From Gammaproteobacteria bacterium (lineage in GTDB: Bacteria > Pseudomonadota > Gammaproteobacteria > Ga0077536), in the NCBI GenBank assembly GCA_016191285.1, contig JACPPA010000011.1:1-40771 (forward strand): a stretch of DNA of 40,771 nucleotides. Reading direction: 5' to 3'. The notes beneath the pieces were generated by a model. It worked only from the letters and a program-made list of their open reading frames with translations. It did not search any database and was not told the origin of the DNA. Shown piece after piece: positions 22,643 through 33,198 of the stretch (position 1 is the stretch's first letter; each line of letters opens with the position of its first letter). Position numbers and translations under genes: made by a program.

Positions 22643-25600
22643 ATGGCTTATCACCGGCTGCCTAATAGTATCGGCCCCCCACGCACGTATCCCCTCGGCT
22701 ACGCCGACGCGGGTCTGATCCAGACCCTGCGCATCTACGGCGCCGATCTCGACGTGTCCGCCGGCGGCGGGGGCACCATTACGTTCACGACCACCGGCGT
22801 CGCGCCGAACCGAATATTCGTCGTGACCTGGAACAGTGTCTCGGCATGGAAGGCTGGCGGCGCCTCCAACTTCGGCGCGGGGACTGCCTACAATTTACAG
22901 ATCCAGCTGCACGAAGGCGGCGATTTCTACTACATGTACGGCGTCTCCGATGACGTCTCGGAGCCGGCGAATCAAGCGATGGGACCAGCGCAAATCGGCT
23001 GGGAAATCGCCACCAGTGATTTTGTCGTCGTGCAAAGCGGTCTGCCGGCCAATAACACCGGCATTCGCTTTTTTATTCCGGGTGCGCTCGCCGAATATCG
23101 CTTTGACTTGGGCAGTTTAAATGGCACCGCCGGTGAACTCCTCGATTCCAGCGGCAATGCCTTGAACGGCACGCGAATCAATAGCCCTAGCAACGCCAAC
23201 CAGGCGCAAATCAATTCCGGCGGCAAGGTTTGTCAGGCGGTATCGATCCCGGCGAACAGCACCCTCACGCAAATCGATGCGATCGACATCACACTACCGC
23301 CGACCCTGATCGGCAGCGCGGGGACGATCACGTTCTGGTACAAAAGCACCTCGGCGTGGGGCACGACTAACGCCGTTCTATTTGATGCAACATTAGTCAG
23401 CGGGCGCCACTTCTATCTGGCCCGCGATAGCAACGCGCGTTTGCGTTTTGTGGTGACCGACAATGCCGCCGTTCCGCGCACCATCACCCTGGTGCAAGCT
23501 GGATCGCCGGCGGTAGCGGCCGACACATGGAAACATCGCGCGGTCACCTGGGAACTCAGTGCCGGCAATGCGATCCTCGCGATTTATAGCGATGGGGTGC
23601 GTGTCGCGGCCGTCACCGATACGTCGAACGGCAGTCTCAACAGTAGCCTTGGGTCGCTCTATATCGGTGACAATCGGAGTCTCAATTCTGAATTAGGAAA
23701 CGCGACCGGCCCGGCACTGGAACGCTCAACAACGGCACGGCCAATGACGGCGCCGCGACCTATACCTTCGCGGCCGCGGATCTCGGCAGCGTGCAGCTTG
23801 GCTTGAAGGACACCATCGCCGAGGTGGTGAATATCGACGTCAGCGATGGCGTGGCGACGGAGCGTGGGGGCACGGCCACTGCGGCCGAGGATCGGGATTT
23901 AACTTTCGCGACCGCCGGCTTTGCATTTCTCGCCGACGGCACACCGGACACGCTCGCCATGCAGATCGCAGGCAAGCCCAATAACGTCGCGCCTGGTGCG
24001 CAAAACTTCGAACTCCAGGCTGTACGCACCAGTGATAAAACCGGCGCCTGCGTTGCGGCACTCGCTGCTACGCAAACCGTTGACGTCGCTTACGAGTGCG
24101 TGAGTCCCGCGACCTGTAGCGCGAGCGCGTTTAACGTGAGCGGTTCTAACATTGCCGGCAATCCGAACGGCGCGGTAACGAGTTATGCGCCGGTGACGCT
24201 GGCCTTCAACGCAAGCACCGGCAAAGCGCCATTCACCGCCCTATATTCCGATGCCGGTAGCGTGCGACTTCACGCCCGTTATGCCATTCCGCTCGGCGCC
24301 GGCGTCTCTGGTAATTTCATGACCGGCTCCAGCAACGCGTTCATCGATCGGCCATTTGCGCTCGCCGTGACCGTGCCGGGCAATCCCACGGCGAGCGGAC
24401 CAAGTGGCGGTCGCTTCATCGCGGCGGGCGCGACATTTGGCGCCACCGTCCGCGCTGTCACGTGGGCAGCCGCTGACGATACGAATAACGATGGCGTGGC
24501 CGACGGTCACGCCGCGGCGGATTTCAATCCGGCCAACAACACGACGTTGACCGACAACGCCACAACCCCCAATTACCAACCCGCCACGCCGCTTACGCTC
24601 AGTGCGCGCTTGAATCAACCCGTAGGCGGGACCGATCCAGGGCTCACGGGCACCACCACGGCGAGCATCGCGGGTGGCGTCGCGAGTCCGAGCGGCTTAC
24701 GTTTTGATGAAGTTGGCATCGTCGAGTTAAGCGCCGCGCAGAGCGGTAACTATCTGGGGATTGGTGCGGCCGAAACGGCCAAAATTCGCGGTAACTCGGG
24801 TTATGTCGGGCGCTTTGCACCCGCACGTTTAACGATCACCGCCAACGTGCCCACCTTTGCCGATGCCTGTCCGGCTGGCGTTTTCACTTATTTCGATCAA
24901 CCCTTCTTCTTCGCGCAAGCCCCGCAACTGATAGTAACGGGCGTAACCGCCGGCGGTGCACTGAACTAAAAATTACACCGCCACTGGATTCTGGAAACTC
25001 TCAAGCGCGCTCGCTGGACGCACCTATGTCGACACCACTGGTGCGACGGTGACGTTGAGTACGCAAATGGCTGGTTCCGTGACCGTTACTGGTACACCTG
25101 GGCTGACCGGCACCGCGATGTTAGCACTCGCCAGCGGCGCCACGGGCGACCGATTTTCGTACGCGCGCCGACGACTCATTGCGCCGCTGGTGAGTAAAGT
25201 TGATGCGCGTTTTGCGGGCCGCCGACCTAACCGATACCGACGGCGTGTGCTATGACCCGGATAACAACAATATCTGCGATCCGCTGACTGCCGCCGCCAT
25301 CACGGGGACGACGCTGCGCTTCGGTCGATTGGCTACGCAAAACGCCTTCGGATCGGAACTGATTCCGCTGGCGGTGCCCGCGCGCGCCGAGTATTACAAC
25401 GGCCTGGGCTTTGTGCCGAATACCGACGACACCTGTACCGTCATTGACACGAGTGCAGTCGATCTCGGGATTGGAAATTTCGGCAATCCGCCCGCCCAAG
25501 GCGTGCCGACGATTGCGCTCGGCGCCGGGACTACTAAGGTAACGATTACCTTCACGCCGCTGGTTGCCGGTGCGCTCGGCTTCCGCTTTAGCGCGCCGGG

Positions 25601-25787
25601 CGCGGGGAATACCGGCGACATCGACTATTCAATCAACCTTTCGGCGGCAACCGGCGCCCGCGCGGAATGGCTGCGCTACGATTGGAACGGTGACGGCGTT
25701 TTCGATAATGATCCGAGCGGCCGCGTGAGCTTCGGCATCTTCGCTGGCCGGAATGCGATCATCTATCAACGCGAGCCCTGGAACTGA
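22643..25787 (+). pseudogene. MshQ-like protein (LamG + DUF6701), broken into several frames
   Basis: A pilus-associated surface protein in pieces. Frame 1 (to about 23720) carries an N-terminal domain (VVTWNSVSAWKAGGASNFG) and a LamG/concanavalin-like domain (SAGTITFWYKSTSAWGTTNA, GRHFYLARD). The next frame starts near 23730 (GTLNNGTANDGAATYTFAAA) and runs to a stop at 24969. A third continues KNYTATGFWKLSSALAGRTY from 24970 to about 25190, and the fourth, DLTDTDGVCYDPDNNNICDP to IFAGRNAIIYQREPW, ends at 25787. The first junction also lacks sequence usual between LamG and DUF6701. No other MSHA pilus genes are nearby, so this is an isolated remnant. Confidence 0.8.
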
Positions 25788-26229
25788 ACCGCGCGCCTTA
25801 GGCAGCGGTGCAGCGTGCGGTATGATGCATCGAAATAAGTAGCGACCAGGTCCGGGAGAGGCCGGCAATCACGATTACACTGCCGGCGAACGCTGGAACC
25901 CAGTCAAATAATGGTTTTCCCGGATTCCGGCTTGCCAGGCCGTGTAAAGACTCCAAGTGGATTGGAGCAGGGAACAAGAACCCGGCACCCGTCATTCCGG
26001 CGCAGGCCGGAATCCAGTAAAAAAAGCGTCCGCGCTGCGCGAACGCCTATTCTGACTGGAAAGCCGGAGTTTCGCTGTGCGAATTCCGGAGTGACGGCGG
26101 TTCGAGCTTTTACACGGCCTCGAACGCCGGAATGACGACAGGAAAAGGACGGGGCGCACATAGTGATCAGTATTTTCGTTTCGCTATTTAGAGCGCACCA
26201 ACGGCCAGCGTCTTGGTAAGGGGAGCACC
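25788..26229. repeat. Intergenic repeat region with nested inverted repeats
   Basis: Outer 12-bp arms AGGCCGTGTAAA (25937-25948) and TTTACACGGCCT (26109-26120) enclose about 160 bp. Inside is a hairpin ATTCCGGC-GCAG-GCCGGAAT (25994-26013) followed by CCAGT, the widespread CATTCC..GGAATCCAG-type bacterial repeat, and more partial copies (ATTCCGGAGTGACGG, GCCGGAATGACG). No gene is seen. The aas promoter should lie near the right side. Confidence 0.65.
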
Positions 26230-29200
26230 ATGCTGAATCTATTTCGCGTTCGCGGCTTTACGGTTTTTACCGCGGTGGTGTTTCTGAACGCGTTTATCGA
26301 TCTTGGCCACAAGATCATTGTCCAAAACACTATCTTCAAAATTTACGACGGCAGCTTCCAAGTCACGCTGACGGCGCTGATCAATGCCTTAATTCTGCTG
26401 CCTTTCATATTACTGTTCACCCCCGCCGGCTTTGTCTCGGATAAATTTTCCAAGCCGCGCGTCATGCGCTGGTCAGCCTGGGCCGCGCTCGCGCTGACGC
26501 TGACGATCACGCTGTGCTATACCTTGGGTTGGTTTTGGTTCGCATTCTTGATGACGCTGTTACTCGGCGCGCAAGCCGCGATTTTTTCCCCGGCCAAATA
26601 CGGTTACATCAAAGAATTGGTCGGCGCGGCGGAACTGACGACTGCCAATGGCGCGGTGCAAGCGGTGTCGACGGTCGCGATGTTGGCCGGCATCTTCGCG
26701 TTCTCCGTGCTCTTTGAAGCGCATCTTGCCGGGCTTGAAGTGTCCTCGGCGGCGGAAGTTTTGCCCCTCATCGCACCCGCCGGCTGGTGGTTGGTGGCCG
26801 CGGCCCTATTCGAACTGCTCCTGGCCTACCTCCTGCCGATGAGCGCGCCAGCGGCGGCTGATCTTCAATTCAATTGGGAGGCCTATCGACGCTTGGAAAC
26901 GCTGCGGACCAATCTCACGGAGGTGCACGCGAATTCGATCGTCTATTTGTCGATTGTTGGGCTCGCGATCTTCTGGGCGATCGCGCAGGTCGTCGTCGCC
27001 GCGTATCCGGCGCTGGCCAAGGAAACCCTCGGACTAATGAGCACGGTGGTGGTGCAAGGATTATTGGCCTGCACCGGCTTTGGCATCATCGCGGGGTCGA
27101 TTGTTGCCGGTCGCGCGTCGCGTCAGCATATTGAAACCGGTCTGGTGCCGATCGGCGCGTTCGGCGTCGCCGCCACCGTCGCGTTAGTGCCCCTACTGCA
27201 TAGCGTAACCTTGCAAGGCGTGAACTTCATCGCGCTCGGTTTTCTCGGCGGACTTTTCATCGTGCCGCTGAATGCGTTGATCCAGTATCACGCCGAGGAG
27301 CGCGTGCGCGGCACCGTGCTCGCGGCCAGCAATTTCATCCAAAACGTCTTGATGCTCGGGTTCTTGGTATTAACCGTAGTGGCTTCGATCATCGGTCTAC
27401 CAGCGAAAAATCTGTTCTACCTACTGGTGCTGGTCGCGCTCGGCGGCGCGCTCTACACCGTCTATCAATTGCCGCAGGCGCTGGTCCGGATCATCGCCAA
27501 CATGGTGATCTCGCAGCGCTATCGGATCCGCGTACTGGGTTTCGATACCGTCCCGCGGACTGGCGGCGTGTTGTTGCTCGGCAATCACATCTCGTGGATC
27601 GACTGGGCCGTGCTGCAGATCGCGTGCCCGCGCCCGATCCGATTCGTCATGGAACGCGGCCTCTACGAGCGCTGGTATCTGAAATGGTTTCTCGATTCCT
27701 TCGGCGTCATCCCGATCGGCGGCGCCGGCAGTCGCACTGCGTTAGACGAAGTGCGTACGTGTTTGGATGCAGGGCAGGTGGTCGGGCTATTCCCGGAGGG
27801 GGCGATCAGTCGGACGGGGCATCTGGGTGAATTCAAACGCGGCTATGAACAAGCGGCGACCGATACCGAAGGCGTGATCGTGCCGTTTTACTTGCGGGGG
27901 TTATGGGGTAGCACGTTTTCGCGCTCGAGCGCGCGGCTTCGCGTGCTACGCGGCGGCGGCATGCGGCACGACATCGTCGTTGCGTTCGGCCGCCCGCTAC
28001 CGCTCAACACGCCGGCGGAGCAACTCAAACGCCGGGTGTTCGAACTGTCGATTGAATCGTGGGAACGCTACACCCAAACCTTGGATACCATTCCTGAAGC
28101 ATGGCTCGCCACCGCCAAACGCGTGAAGGGCGACATGGCGGTGGCTGACACGTTGAGTCGCGGCTTATCGGGTTATCGCGTGATCACGGGGGTGCTGATC
28201 ATCGCCGGCTTTGTGAAGCGCTACGCCCAGGGTCAGAACGTGGGCCTCCTGCTGCCGACCAGTAATGGCGGCGCATTGGCGAACATGGCGGTGCTGTTGC
28301 GCGGCAAGACGGTGGTCAATTTGAACTACACCGCGAGTACGGAGGCGCTACGCGCCGCGATCAACAAAGCAGAAATTAAAACAGTCTTCACCTCTACACG
28401 TTTTCTCGAGCGCTTGAAACAACGCGGTATCGAACCCGACACCTGGCTTAATTCAGTCCAGGTCTATCACTTGGAAGCGCTGGGCAGAGGCGTGACGCAA
28501 TTTCAAAAGATGGCGACGCTGCTGCAAGCCGTGCTACTGCCGCGCCGGTTATTGCGGATGCTCTACTGCGTGCGCGTGCCGCTCGAGAGTCCCGCCGCGA
28601 TATTATTTTCGAGCGGCAGCGAAGGCGAGCCAAAGGGCGTGGTGCTCTCCCATCGCAACATCATGGGCAACATCAAACAAATCTCCGATGTGCTGAACAC
28701 CGAAGAAAATGACGTGTTGATGGCGACCCTGCCGCAGTTTCACGCCTTCGGTCTAACCGCAACCACGTTGATGCCGTTGGTTGAAGGTATTCCGATGGTG
28801 TGTCATCCGGATCCGACTGATGCCGTCAACATCGGCAAGGCGGTCGCCGAATATCGCGCGACCATCCTGATGGGCACGTCGACCTTCCTCCGCCTCTATA
28901 CCAAGAATCCACGCGTGCATCACTTGATGTTCGAGTCGCTAAGGATTGTGGTTTCGGGCGCGGAAAAGCTCGCCGCCGATGTGCGCGAGGCGTTCAAAAT
29001 AAAATTCACGAAGGAAATCTACGAAGGCTACGGCGCGACCGAGACCACGCCGGTAGCCGGCACCAATATTCCAGATCGCCTCGACACCACGTATTGGAAG
29101 GTGCAATTCGGCAACAAGCCCGGGACGGTGGGCATGCCACTGCCCGGTTCGAGCTTTCGAATTGTCGATCCCAACACCTTGGACGAGTTGCCGACCGGCG

Positions 29201-29682
29201 AGGATGGTTTGATTCTAATCGGCGGCACGCAGGTCATGCTCGGCTACTTGGGCGATCCCGAACGCACCGCCAAGGTCATCGTCGAGAAAGACGGCCTGCG
29301 CTGGTACAAGACCGGCGACAAGGGTCATTTAGATGAGGACGGTTTTCTCACCATCGTCGATCGCTATTCACGTTTCGCCAAACTCGGCGGCGAAATGGTG
29401 AGCCTGACCGCGGTGGAAGAACAAATTCGCCGCGTGGTGGGCGATCCGGAACTCGATATCAGTGCGGTCAACCTGCCGGAGGCAAAAAAGGGCGAACAGA
29501 TCTTGTTGCTCGTCGCGGGCACCGAGCTCGATCTCGATACCTTGCGCAAGACCTTACTCGGAGCACAGTGCAATCCACTCACCATCCCGAGTGAATACCG
29601 GCGGGTTACCGAAATTCCTAAACTCGGCAGCGGCAAAACGGATTTCACGGCGGCGCGAAAGCTGGCCGAATCGGTTTTGTAG
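26230..29682 (+). CDS. aas: Acyl-[ACP]-phospholipid O-acyltransferase/acyl-ACP synthetase with MFS (LplT-like) domain
   Basis: A 1150-aa inner-membrane protein that takes up and re-acylates lysophospholipids. Residues 1-415 are an MFS transporter like LplT (VTLTALINALILLPFILLFT, VRGTVLAASNFIQNVLML). Residues about 440-640 are a PlsC acyltransferase with GNHISWID (H453, D458) and FPEGAISRTG (E523). Residues about 650-1145 are an AMP-forming acyl-ACP synthetase: P-loop FSSGSEGEPKGVVLSHRN near 790-805, YEGYGATETTP and YKTGDKGHLDEDGFL. E. coli encodes LplT and Aas separately; the fusion is common in other gammaproteobacteria. AGGGGAG precedes the ATG. cinA follows after 16 bp. Confidence 0.95.
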   Translation: MLNLFRVRGFTVFTAVVFLNAFIDLGHKIIVQNTIFKIYDGSFQVTLTALINALILLPFILLFTPAGFVSDKFSKPRVMRWSAWAALALTLTITLCYTLGWFWFAFLMTLLLGAQAAIFSPAKYGYIKELVGAAELTTANGAVQAVSTVAMLAGIFAFSVLFEAHLAGLEVSSAAEVLPLIAPAGWWLVAAALFELLLAYLLPMSAPAAADLQFNWEAYRRLETLRTNLTEVHANSIVYLSIVGLAIFWAIAQVVVAAYPALAKETLGLMSTVVVQGLLACTGFGIIAGSIVAGRASRQHIETGLVPIGAFGVAATVALVPLLHSVTLQGVNFIALGFLGGLFIVPLNALIQYHAEERVRGTVLAASNFIQNVLMLGFLVLTVVASIIGLPAKNLFYLLVLVALGGALYTVYQLPQALVRIIANMVISQRYRIRVLGFDTVPRTGGVLLLGNHISWIDWAVLQIACPRPIRFVMERGLYERWYLKWFLDSFGVIPIGGAGSRTALDEVRTCLDAGQVVGLFPEGAISRTGHLGEFKRGYEQAATDTEGVIVPFYLRGLWGSTFSRSSARLRVLRGGGMRHDIVVAFGRPLPLNTPAEQLKRRVFELSIESWERYTQTLDTIPEAWLATAKRVKGDMAVADTLSRGLSGYRVITGVLIIAGFVKRYAQGQNVGLLLPTSNGGALANMAVLLRGKTVVNLNYTASTEALRAAINKAEIKTVFTSTRFLERLKQRGIEPDTWLNSVQVYHLEALGRGVTQFQKMATLLQAVLLPRRLLRMLYCVRVPLESPAAILFSSGSEGEPKGVVLSHRNIMGNIKQISDVLNTEENDVLMATLPQFHAFGLTATTLMPLVEGIPMVCHPDPTDAVNIGKAVAEYRATILMGTSTFLRLYTKNPRVHHLMFESLRIVVSGAEKLAADVREAFKIKFTKEIYEGYGATETTPVAGTNIPDRLDTTYWKVQFGNKPGTVGMPLPGSSFRIVDPNTLDELPTGEDGLILIGGTQVMLGYLGDPERTAKVIVEKDGLRWYKTGDKGHLDEDGFLTIVDRYSRFAKLGGEMVSLTAVEEQIRRVVGDPELDISAVNLPEAKKGEQILLLVAGTELDLDTLRKTLLGAQCNPLTIPSEYRRVTEIPKLGSGKTDFTAARKLAESVL

Positions 29683-29698
29683 CAAGGAGCAAGCGTGC

Positions 29699-30934
29699 AT
29701 GCGTTGTGAAGTCGTCGCGATTGGCACTGAGCTGCTGCTCGGTCAGATCACCGATACCAATTCCTCGTGGATCGGCGAGCAGCTGGCGCTGGCCGGCATC
29801 GATTCGTATTTTCAGGTCAAGGTAGGTGACAACCTCGCGCGCATCGTCGACTGCATCAAGCAGGCCTTGCAGCGGAACGATGCGGTCATTACCTGCGGCG
29901 GTCTCGGCCCTACGCAGGATGACATTACGCGCGAGGCCATTGCCGAAGTCATGGGCGTGCCGATGGTGCGCGACGAGCAAATCGGTGAACGTATTCGTCA
30001 GATGTTCGAATCCCGCGGCCGCACGATGCCCGCGAACAACCTGCGCCAGGCCGACGTGCCGCGTGGCGCCACGACGATCCGCGAAATGCCCGGCACCGCG
30101 CCGGGTCTGGTCTGCCCCGTGGGCGACAAAGTGATCTACGCCGTGCCGGGCGTACCGAGTGAAATGCGCGAGATGATGCGCGGGACCATCCTGCCCGATC
30201 TCCAGCGCCGCGCGGGCGTGACCGCCGTGATCAAGAGTCGCGTGCTTCGCACCTGGGGCCATTCCGAATCCGGCTTGGCCGAAATGCTGGCGGCGCATAT
30301 GGAAGCGCTCGATGTTTCCGGCCGCGCCACGCTCGCGTTTCAAGCCAGTGGGATCGAAGGCATCAAGGTTCGCATCACCGCCAAAGCGGACAGCGAACAC
30401 CTCGCCAATGAGATCATCGCGCATGAGGAGGGCGTGGTGCGCGCGATCCTCGGGAATTATGTGTTTGGGATTGACGAGCAAACCATGGAGTTGGTGATTC
30501 TGACGGCGCTGCAACGCGCCGGCATGACACTCGCGGTCGCTGAAACCGCGACCGGTGGCTTGATAAGCCAGCGCTTAAGTGCCGTGCGCGAAAGTTCGCA
30601 AGCATTTCGGGGCGGCGTGATGATTGCGAGCAGCGAAGCACAGCAGCGGCTGCTGGGTGTGCCGCCCGCGCCCCACGCAAATCCGGAAACTACGGCAGCG
30701 CTGGCGGCGGCGGTGCGCGCGGCGCTAGGCGCTGATATCGGTCTCGCGACCACGGCCGTGGATGATTCCATACGCGGCCCTGGTCTTCGCCCAGGGACAG
30801 TCTTTATCGGTCTGGCCAACGCTACTGCCGCGACCGCTGAACGAATTCAATTACCGGGCGATCGCGAACGGATTCGCGAATTTTCAGTGATCAGCGCGTT
30901 GAATCTGCTCCGCCATCGCTTGCTGAAAATTTAG
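29699..30934 (+). CDS. CinA-like protein (COG1058 + degenerate NMN deamidase domain)
   Basis: A 411-aa two-domain protein. The N-terminal MoCF/COG1058 domain (1-170: CEVVAIGTELLLGQITDTNS, ITCGGLGPTQDDITREAIAE) is associated with ADP-ribose pyrophosphatase activity. The C-terminal PncC-like domain (about 265-405) should deamidate NMN, but its catalytic motifs are altered: AETATGG (282-287) replaces the usual AESCTGG, and VMIASSEAQQ (A310, Q315) stands where family members have a Tyr and Lys. This domain is therefore probably inactive. ATG 29699 follows AAGGAG; the gene is 16 bp after aas and likely co-transcribed. Confidence 0.9.
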   Translation: MRCEVVAIGTELLLGQITDTNSSWIGEQLALAGIDSYFQVKVGDNLARIVDCIKQALQRNDAVITCGGLGPTQDDITREAIAEVMGVPMVRDEQIGERIRQMFESRGRTMPANNLRQADVPRGATTIREMPGTAPGLVCPVGDKVIYAVPGVPSEMREMMRGTILPDLQRRAGVTAVIKSRVLRTWGHSESGLAEMLAAHMEALDVSGRATLAFQASGIEGIKVRITAKADSEHLANEIIAHEEGVVRAILGNYVFGIDEQTMELVILTALQRAGMTLAVAETATGGLISQRLSAVRESSQAFRGGVMIASSEAQQRLLGVPPAPHANPETTAALAAAVRAALGADIGLATTAVDDSIRGPGLRPGTVFIGLANATAATAERIQLPGDRERIREFSVISALNLLRHRLLKI

Positions 30935-30946
30935 TCGGCGGATTTA

Positions 30947-31192
30947 TCAGTGTCCCATGATTGAATTCATCGCCTTGGAGCGCGGATCAGGACCATGGCT
31001 TTGCTGCTGCTGAACGTATTGCGTGTATTCACCGCCTTGACGCTCGCAAACAGCGCGCTGCTCCGCTTCGTCCTTACCGTAGACCTTGATATACGCGCCA
31101 TCCAAACGACAGCGCATTTCCGGATCTGCCTGCGCTCCGGCCGTAACTGTTAATAGCGCGAGTAGCACCGAGTGACTAATTAATTGTCGCAT
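30947..31192 (-). CDS. Small secreted protein of unknown function
   Basis: An 81-aa protein with a signal peptide (MRQLISHSVLLALLTVTAGA, cleavage near AQA-DPE) and a mature part of about 58 residues with two cysteines (MRCRLDG, RAVCERQGG) that may form a disulphide, then a Gln-rich stretch (QYVQQQQSHGPDPRSKAM). It is hydrophilic and periplasmic or secreted. No family is recognised. The start at 31192 follows AAAGGACAG; in-frame ATGs further upstream (31207, 31363) are less likely. It converges with cinA, leaving 12 bp between the stops. Confidence 0.65.
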   Translation of the reverse strand: MRQLISHSVLLALLTVTAGAQADPEMRCRLDGAYIKVYGKDEAEQRAVCERQGGEYTQYVQQQQSHGPDPRSKAMNSIMGH

Positions 31193-31812
31193 TCTCTGTC
31201 CTTTCATCGACGAATTCGTCGGCGATAGCGAATTGATCGGTCGCGGATTGTAGCAACGACAACATGAGCGGTCGGAATCCGAGAGCCCGACGGCCGATTT
31301 AGGTAAGCTCCGCACACCGCGTTTTTCGATCAGGCTGACATTTCTTGTTTTCTTATCGTCCATCGTATTCGCAAGCGCATGAACGCCAGATTAAAACGCG
31401 CGCCAAGCCGCGAGTACTTAACAATGATTGTGTCGACCGGGTTGGCTGTGCCCCAATTCCAATTCTCCCATCTTCTACCGGCTTTGCCCGGCGCACTAGG
31501 TGTCCACTTTGTTTCATAAATCCTGTCACTGGGTGCCGCCTAGTTCTGTTTGATTTAGAGGGATATTTTTGTGGGTGTCCCCAATTCGTTCGGCCGGCGC
31601 GGTCTCGTACGCAGACGCTGCTTCAGGGCTAACTCGAATTGTAATGACCTTGGTTGCCATGTGCTTTCCCTTCGCGTCCATTACCATTTTGCCACCCTAC
31701 ACGCCGCCGGCTGAATGGCGAAAGTCTAATGCGATTCTTGAGCGCCGCCTGCCGCAACTCACGCGATATTCCATTATCTACCGGTACACCGCCTGCGGTA
31801 TCTTGCGGCACG
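31193..31812. other. Gene-free stretch holding repeat copy A
   Basis: About 600 bp without a credible gene. Several open frames cross it but lack ribosome binding sites and motifs. Repeat A (31545-31588) is in the middle. It marks the border between the housekeeping block and the variable island. Confidence 0.4.
31545..31588 (+). repeat. Recurrent island repeat, copy A (44 bp)
   Basis: Shares the core GGATATTTTTGTGGGTGTCC and end CAATTCG with copies B (33275-33346) and C (39652-39723). Only the 44-bp right part is conserved here; the left part found in B and C (ending in GAGCCGG or AAGCCGG) is absent. Confidence 0.75.
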
Positions 31813-32373
31813 TTACTTTGTGGCGCATCGATTAAAGGGGCAGCTAGGGAGCTTGGTCGCGAAGTTGTTGCTCGAACTGTTCAGCGTCGTGAGCAGACCA
31901 GTGTAAGGGTTGTAGCCCCGCTGGGTGTTGATCCCATCGCCTAAGGCGAACGCCGCCAGGTGCCCTTCCGCATCTTGGGCGGAGGCTTGCCAATAGGTCG
32001 TCACGGGGTTGACGTTGGCCGCCACACTTTGCACCGATTTCAAATAGCCGCTGGTGGTGTAGGTGTAGCTGAGCGTGAGGCCCGCCGGGTAATGCGGACT
32101 CACCGGAAACTGCACACTCGCCAGCTGACTGGAGTTCACCACATACGTAGTGGTAAAGGGATAGGCCACGCCATCAACGGTGCGGGTCTCCACACGCGGC
32201 CGGCCTTGCGCGTCATAGGTCCAGGTGTGCTCGGTCACGCCCGTGCGCGTCACCGCCGCCGGTTTGCCTTTGCCGTTGGCTTGGGTGTCAAACGCGAAGG
32301 TGGTCACTTCTTGCGAGGGCAGGCCGACCTTGTCGGTGCGCTGGGTTACGCGACCGAGCAGGTCGTAGACGAA
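31813..32373 (-). pseudogene. RHS/YD-repeat protein, internal fragment (copy 1)
   Basis: Reads FVYDLLGRVTQRTDKVGLPS, TWTYDAQGRPRVETRTVDGV, LTLSYTYTTSGYLKSVQSVA and AAFALGDGINTQRGYNPYTG, which are YD/RHS repeats of a large beta-shell protein. The left border is cut near 31848 (after NNFATKL) and the right border near 32373. The part from LKSVQSV to GINT is about 90 percent identical at DNA level to 38727-38850. Its position downstream of the RHS C-terminal fragment shows that it comes from a second RHS copy or a rearrangement. Not expressed as a complete protein. Confidence 0.8.
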
Positions 32374-32508
32374 AATATTTTCATGGCTATCCTCAATTCG
32401 TCATCGACGACGGCGCCGTGATCTTCGGTAATCAAATCAAATCGGAGGATGGTCATCTCCGCGAAACACGATAGAGGGTCGCTTAACCAGCGGCTGGAGG
32501 AACGAACG

Positions 32509-32751
32509 ATGACAACGGTACAAATCACGCTGCCGGATGACTTGGCGCAAAAAACCACCCAAGCGGGGTTGTTGTCGTCCTCAGCAGTCGAAGCCATGTT
32601 GCGCGAGCAGTTGCAGCGGCGTGCCGGTGAAACGCTGCAAGCGCTGTGGCAGCACATGTCCCAAGAGGAACTCACCCCTGAACTCGAGCAGGAGATCGTC
32701 GATGAGGTGCGCAAAGTGCGCGCCGAGCGGCGCACACGCGCCGGCAGTTGA
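32509..32751 (+). CDS. Antitoxin of a PIN-type toxin-antitoxin module
   Basis: An 80-aa protein starting MTTVQITLPDDLAQKTTQAG after GGAGG at 32509. The N-terminal strand-helix (VQITLPDDLA--) resembles AbrB/RHH-like antitoxins, and the C-terminus (LTPELEQEIVDEVRKVRAER) is a charged helix likely to bind the toxin. The stop overlaps the TTG start of the PIN toxin gene. An in-frame ATG at 32449 is less likely because the ribosome binding site and homology favour 32509. Confidence 0.8.
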   Translation: MTTVQITLPDDLAQKTTQAGLLSSSAVEAMLREQLQRRAGETLQALWQHMSQEELTPELEQEIVDEVRKVRAERRTRAGS

Positions 32752-33198
32752 TATCCGACGCGCCGCGGCTTACGCCGCGTTTAGTTCTCGACACCAATGT
32801 CGTAGTCGCGGGCCTGCTCTGGAATGGACCTCCGCGGCAATTGCTAGATCTAACTATTGGCGGAGCGGTTGCGCTGTATAGCACCGGGTTCCTGCTCGAT
32901 GAATTGGCCCACACGCTTGCGTATTCAAAATTTGCAGCGCGTATCCAGAACTTTGGTGCGACGCGCGAAGCGTTGGTTGCTGAATACACCGCACTCATCA
33001 CGCGGGTTAGTCCTGTCACGATGCCACGTATTTCACGCGATCCAGACGACGATCACGTTATCGCTTGTGCGCTCGCCGCGCACGCCGCGATGATAGTCTC
33101 CGGCAGATAAGGATCTGCGCGTGTTGCGCGAATATCACGGCATCCGCATCGTTTCCGCACGCGAGGCATTGAACCTCATCGCTCTCCGCCAAAGCTGA
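32748..33198 (+). pseudogene. PIN-domain toxin with a +1 frameshift near its end
   Basis: PIN-family RNase toxin. RLVLDTNVVVAGLLWNGPPR carries the first acidic residue, LLDELAHTLAYSKFA the second region, and RDPDDDHVIACALAAHA the third. The reading stops early at MIVSGR (33110). With one extra A ignored near 33103, it continues SGDKDLRVLREYHGIRIVSA then REALNL to a TGA at 33198, which restores the fourth acidic residue and the usual C-terminus. The toxin start is a TTG overlapping the antitoxin stop. The truncated product probably lacks full activity. Confidence 0.8.
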
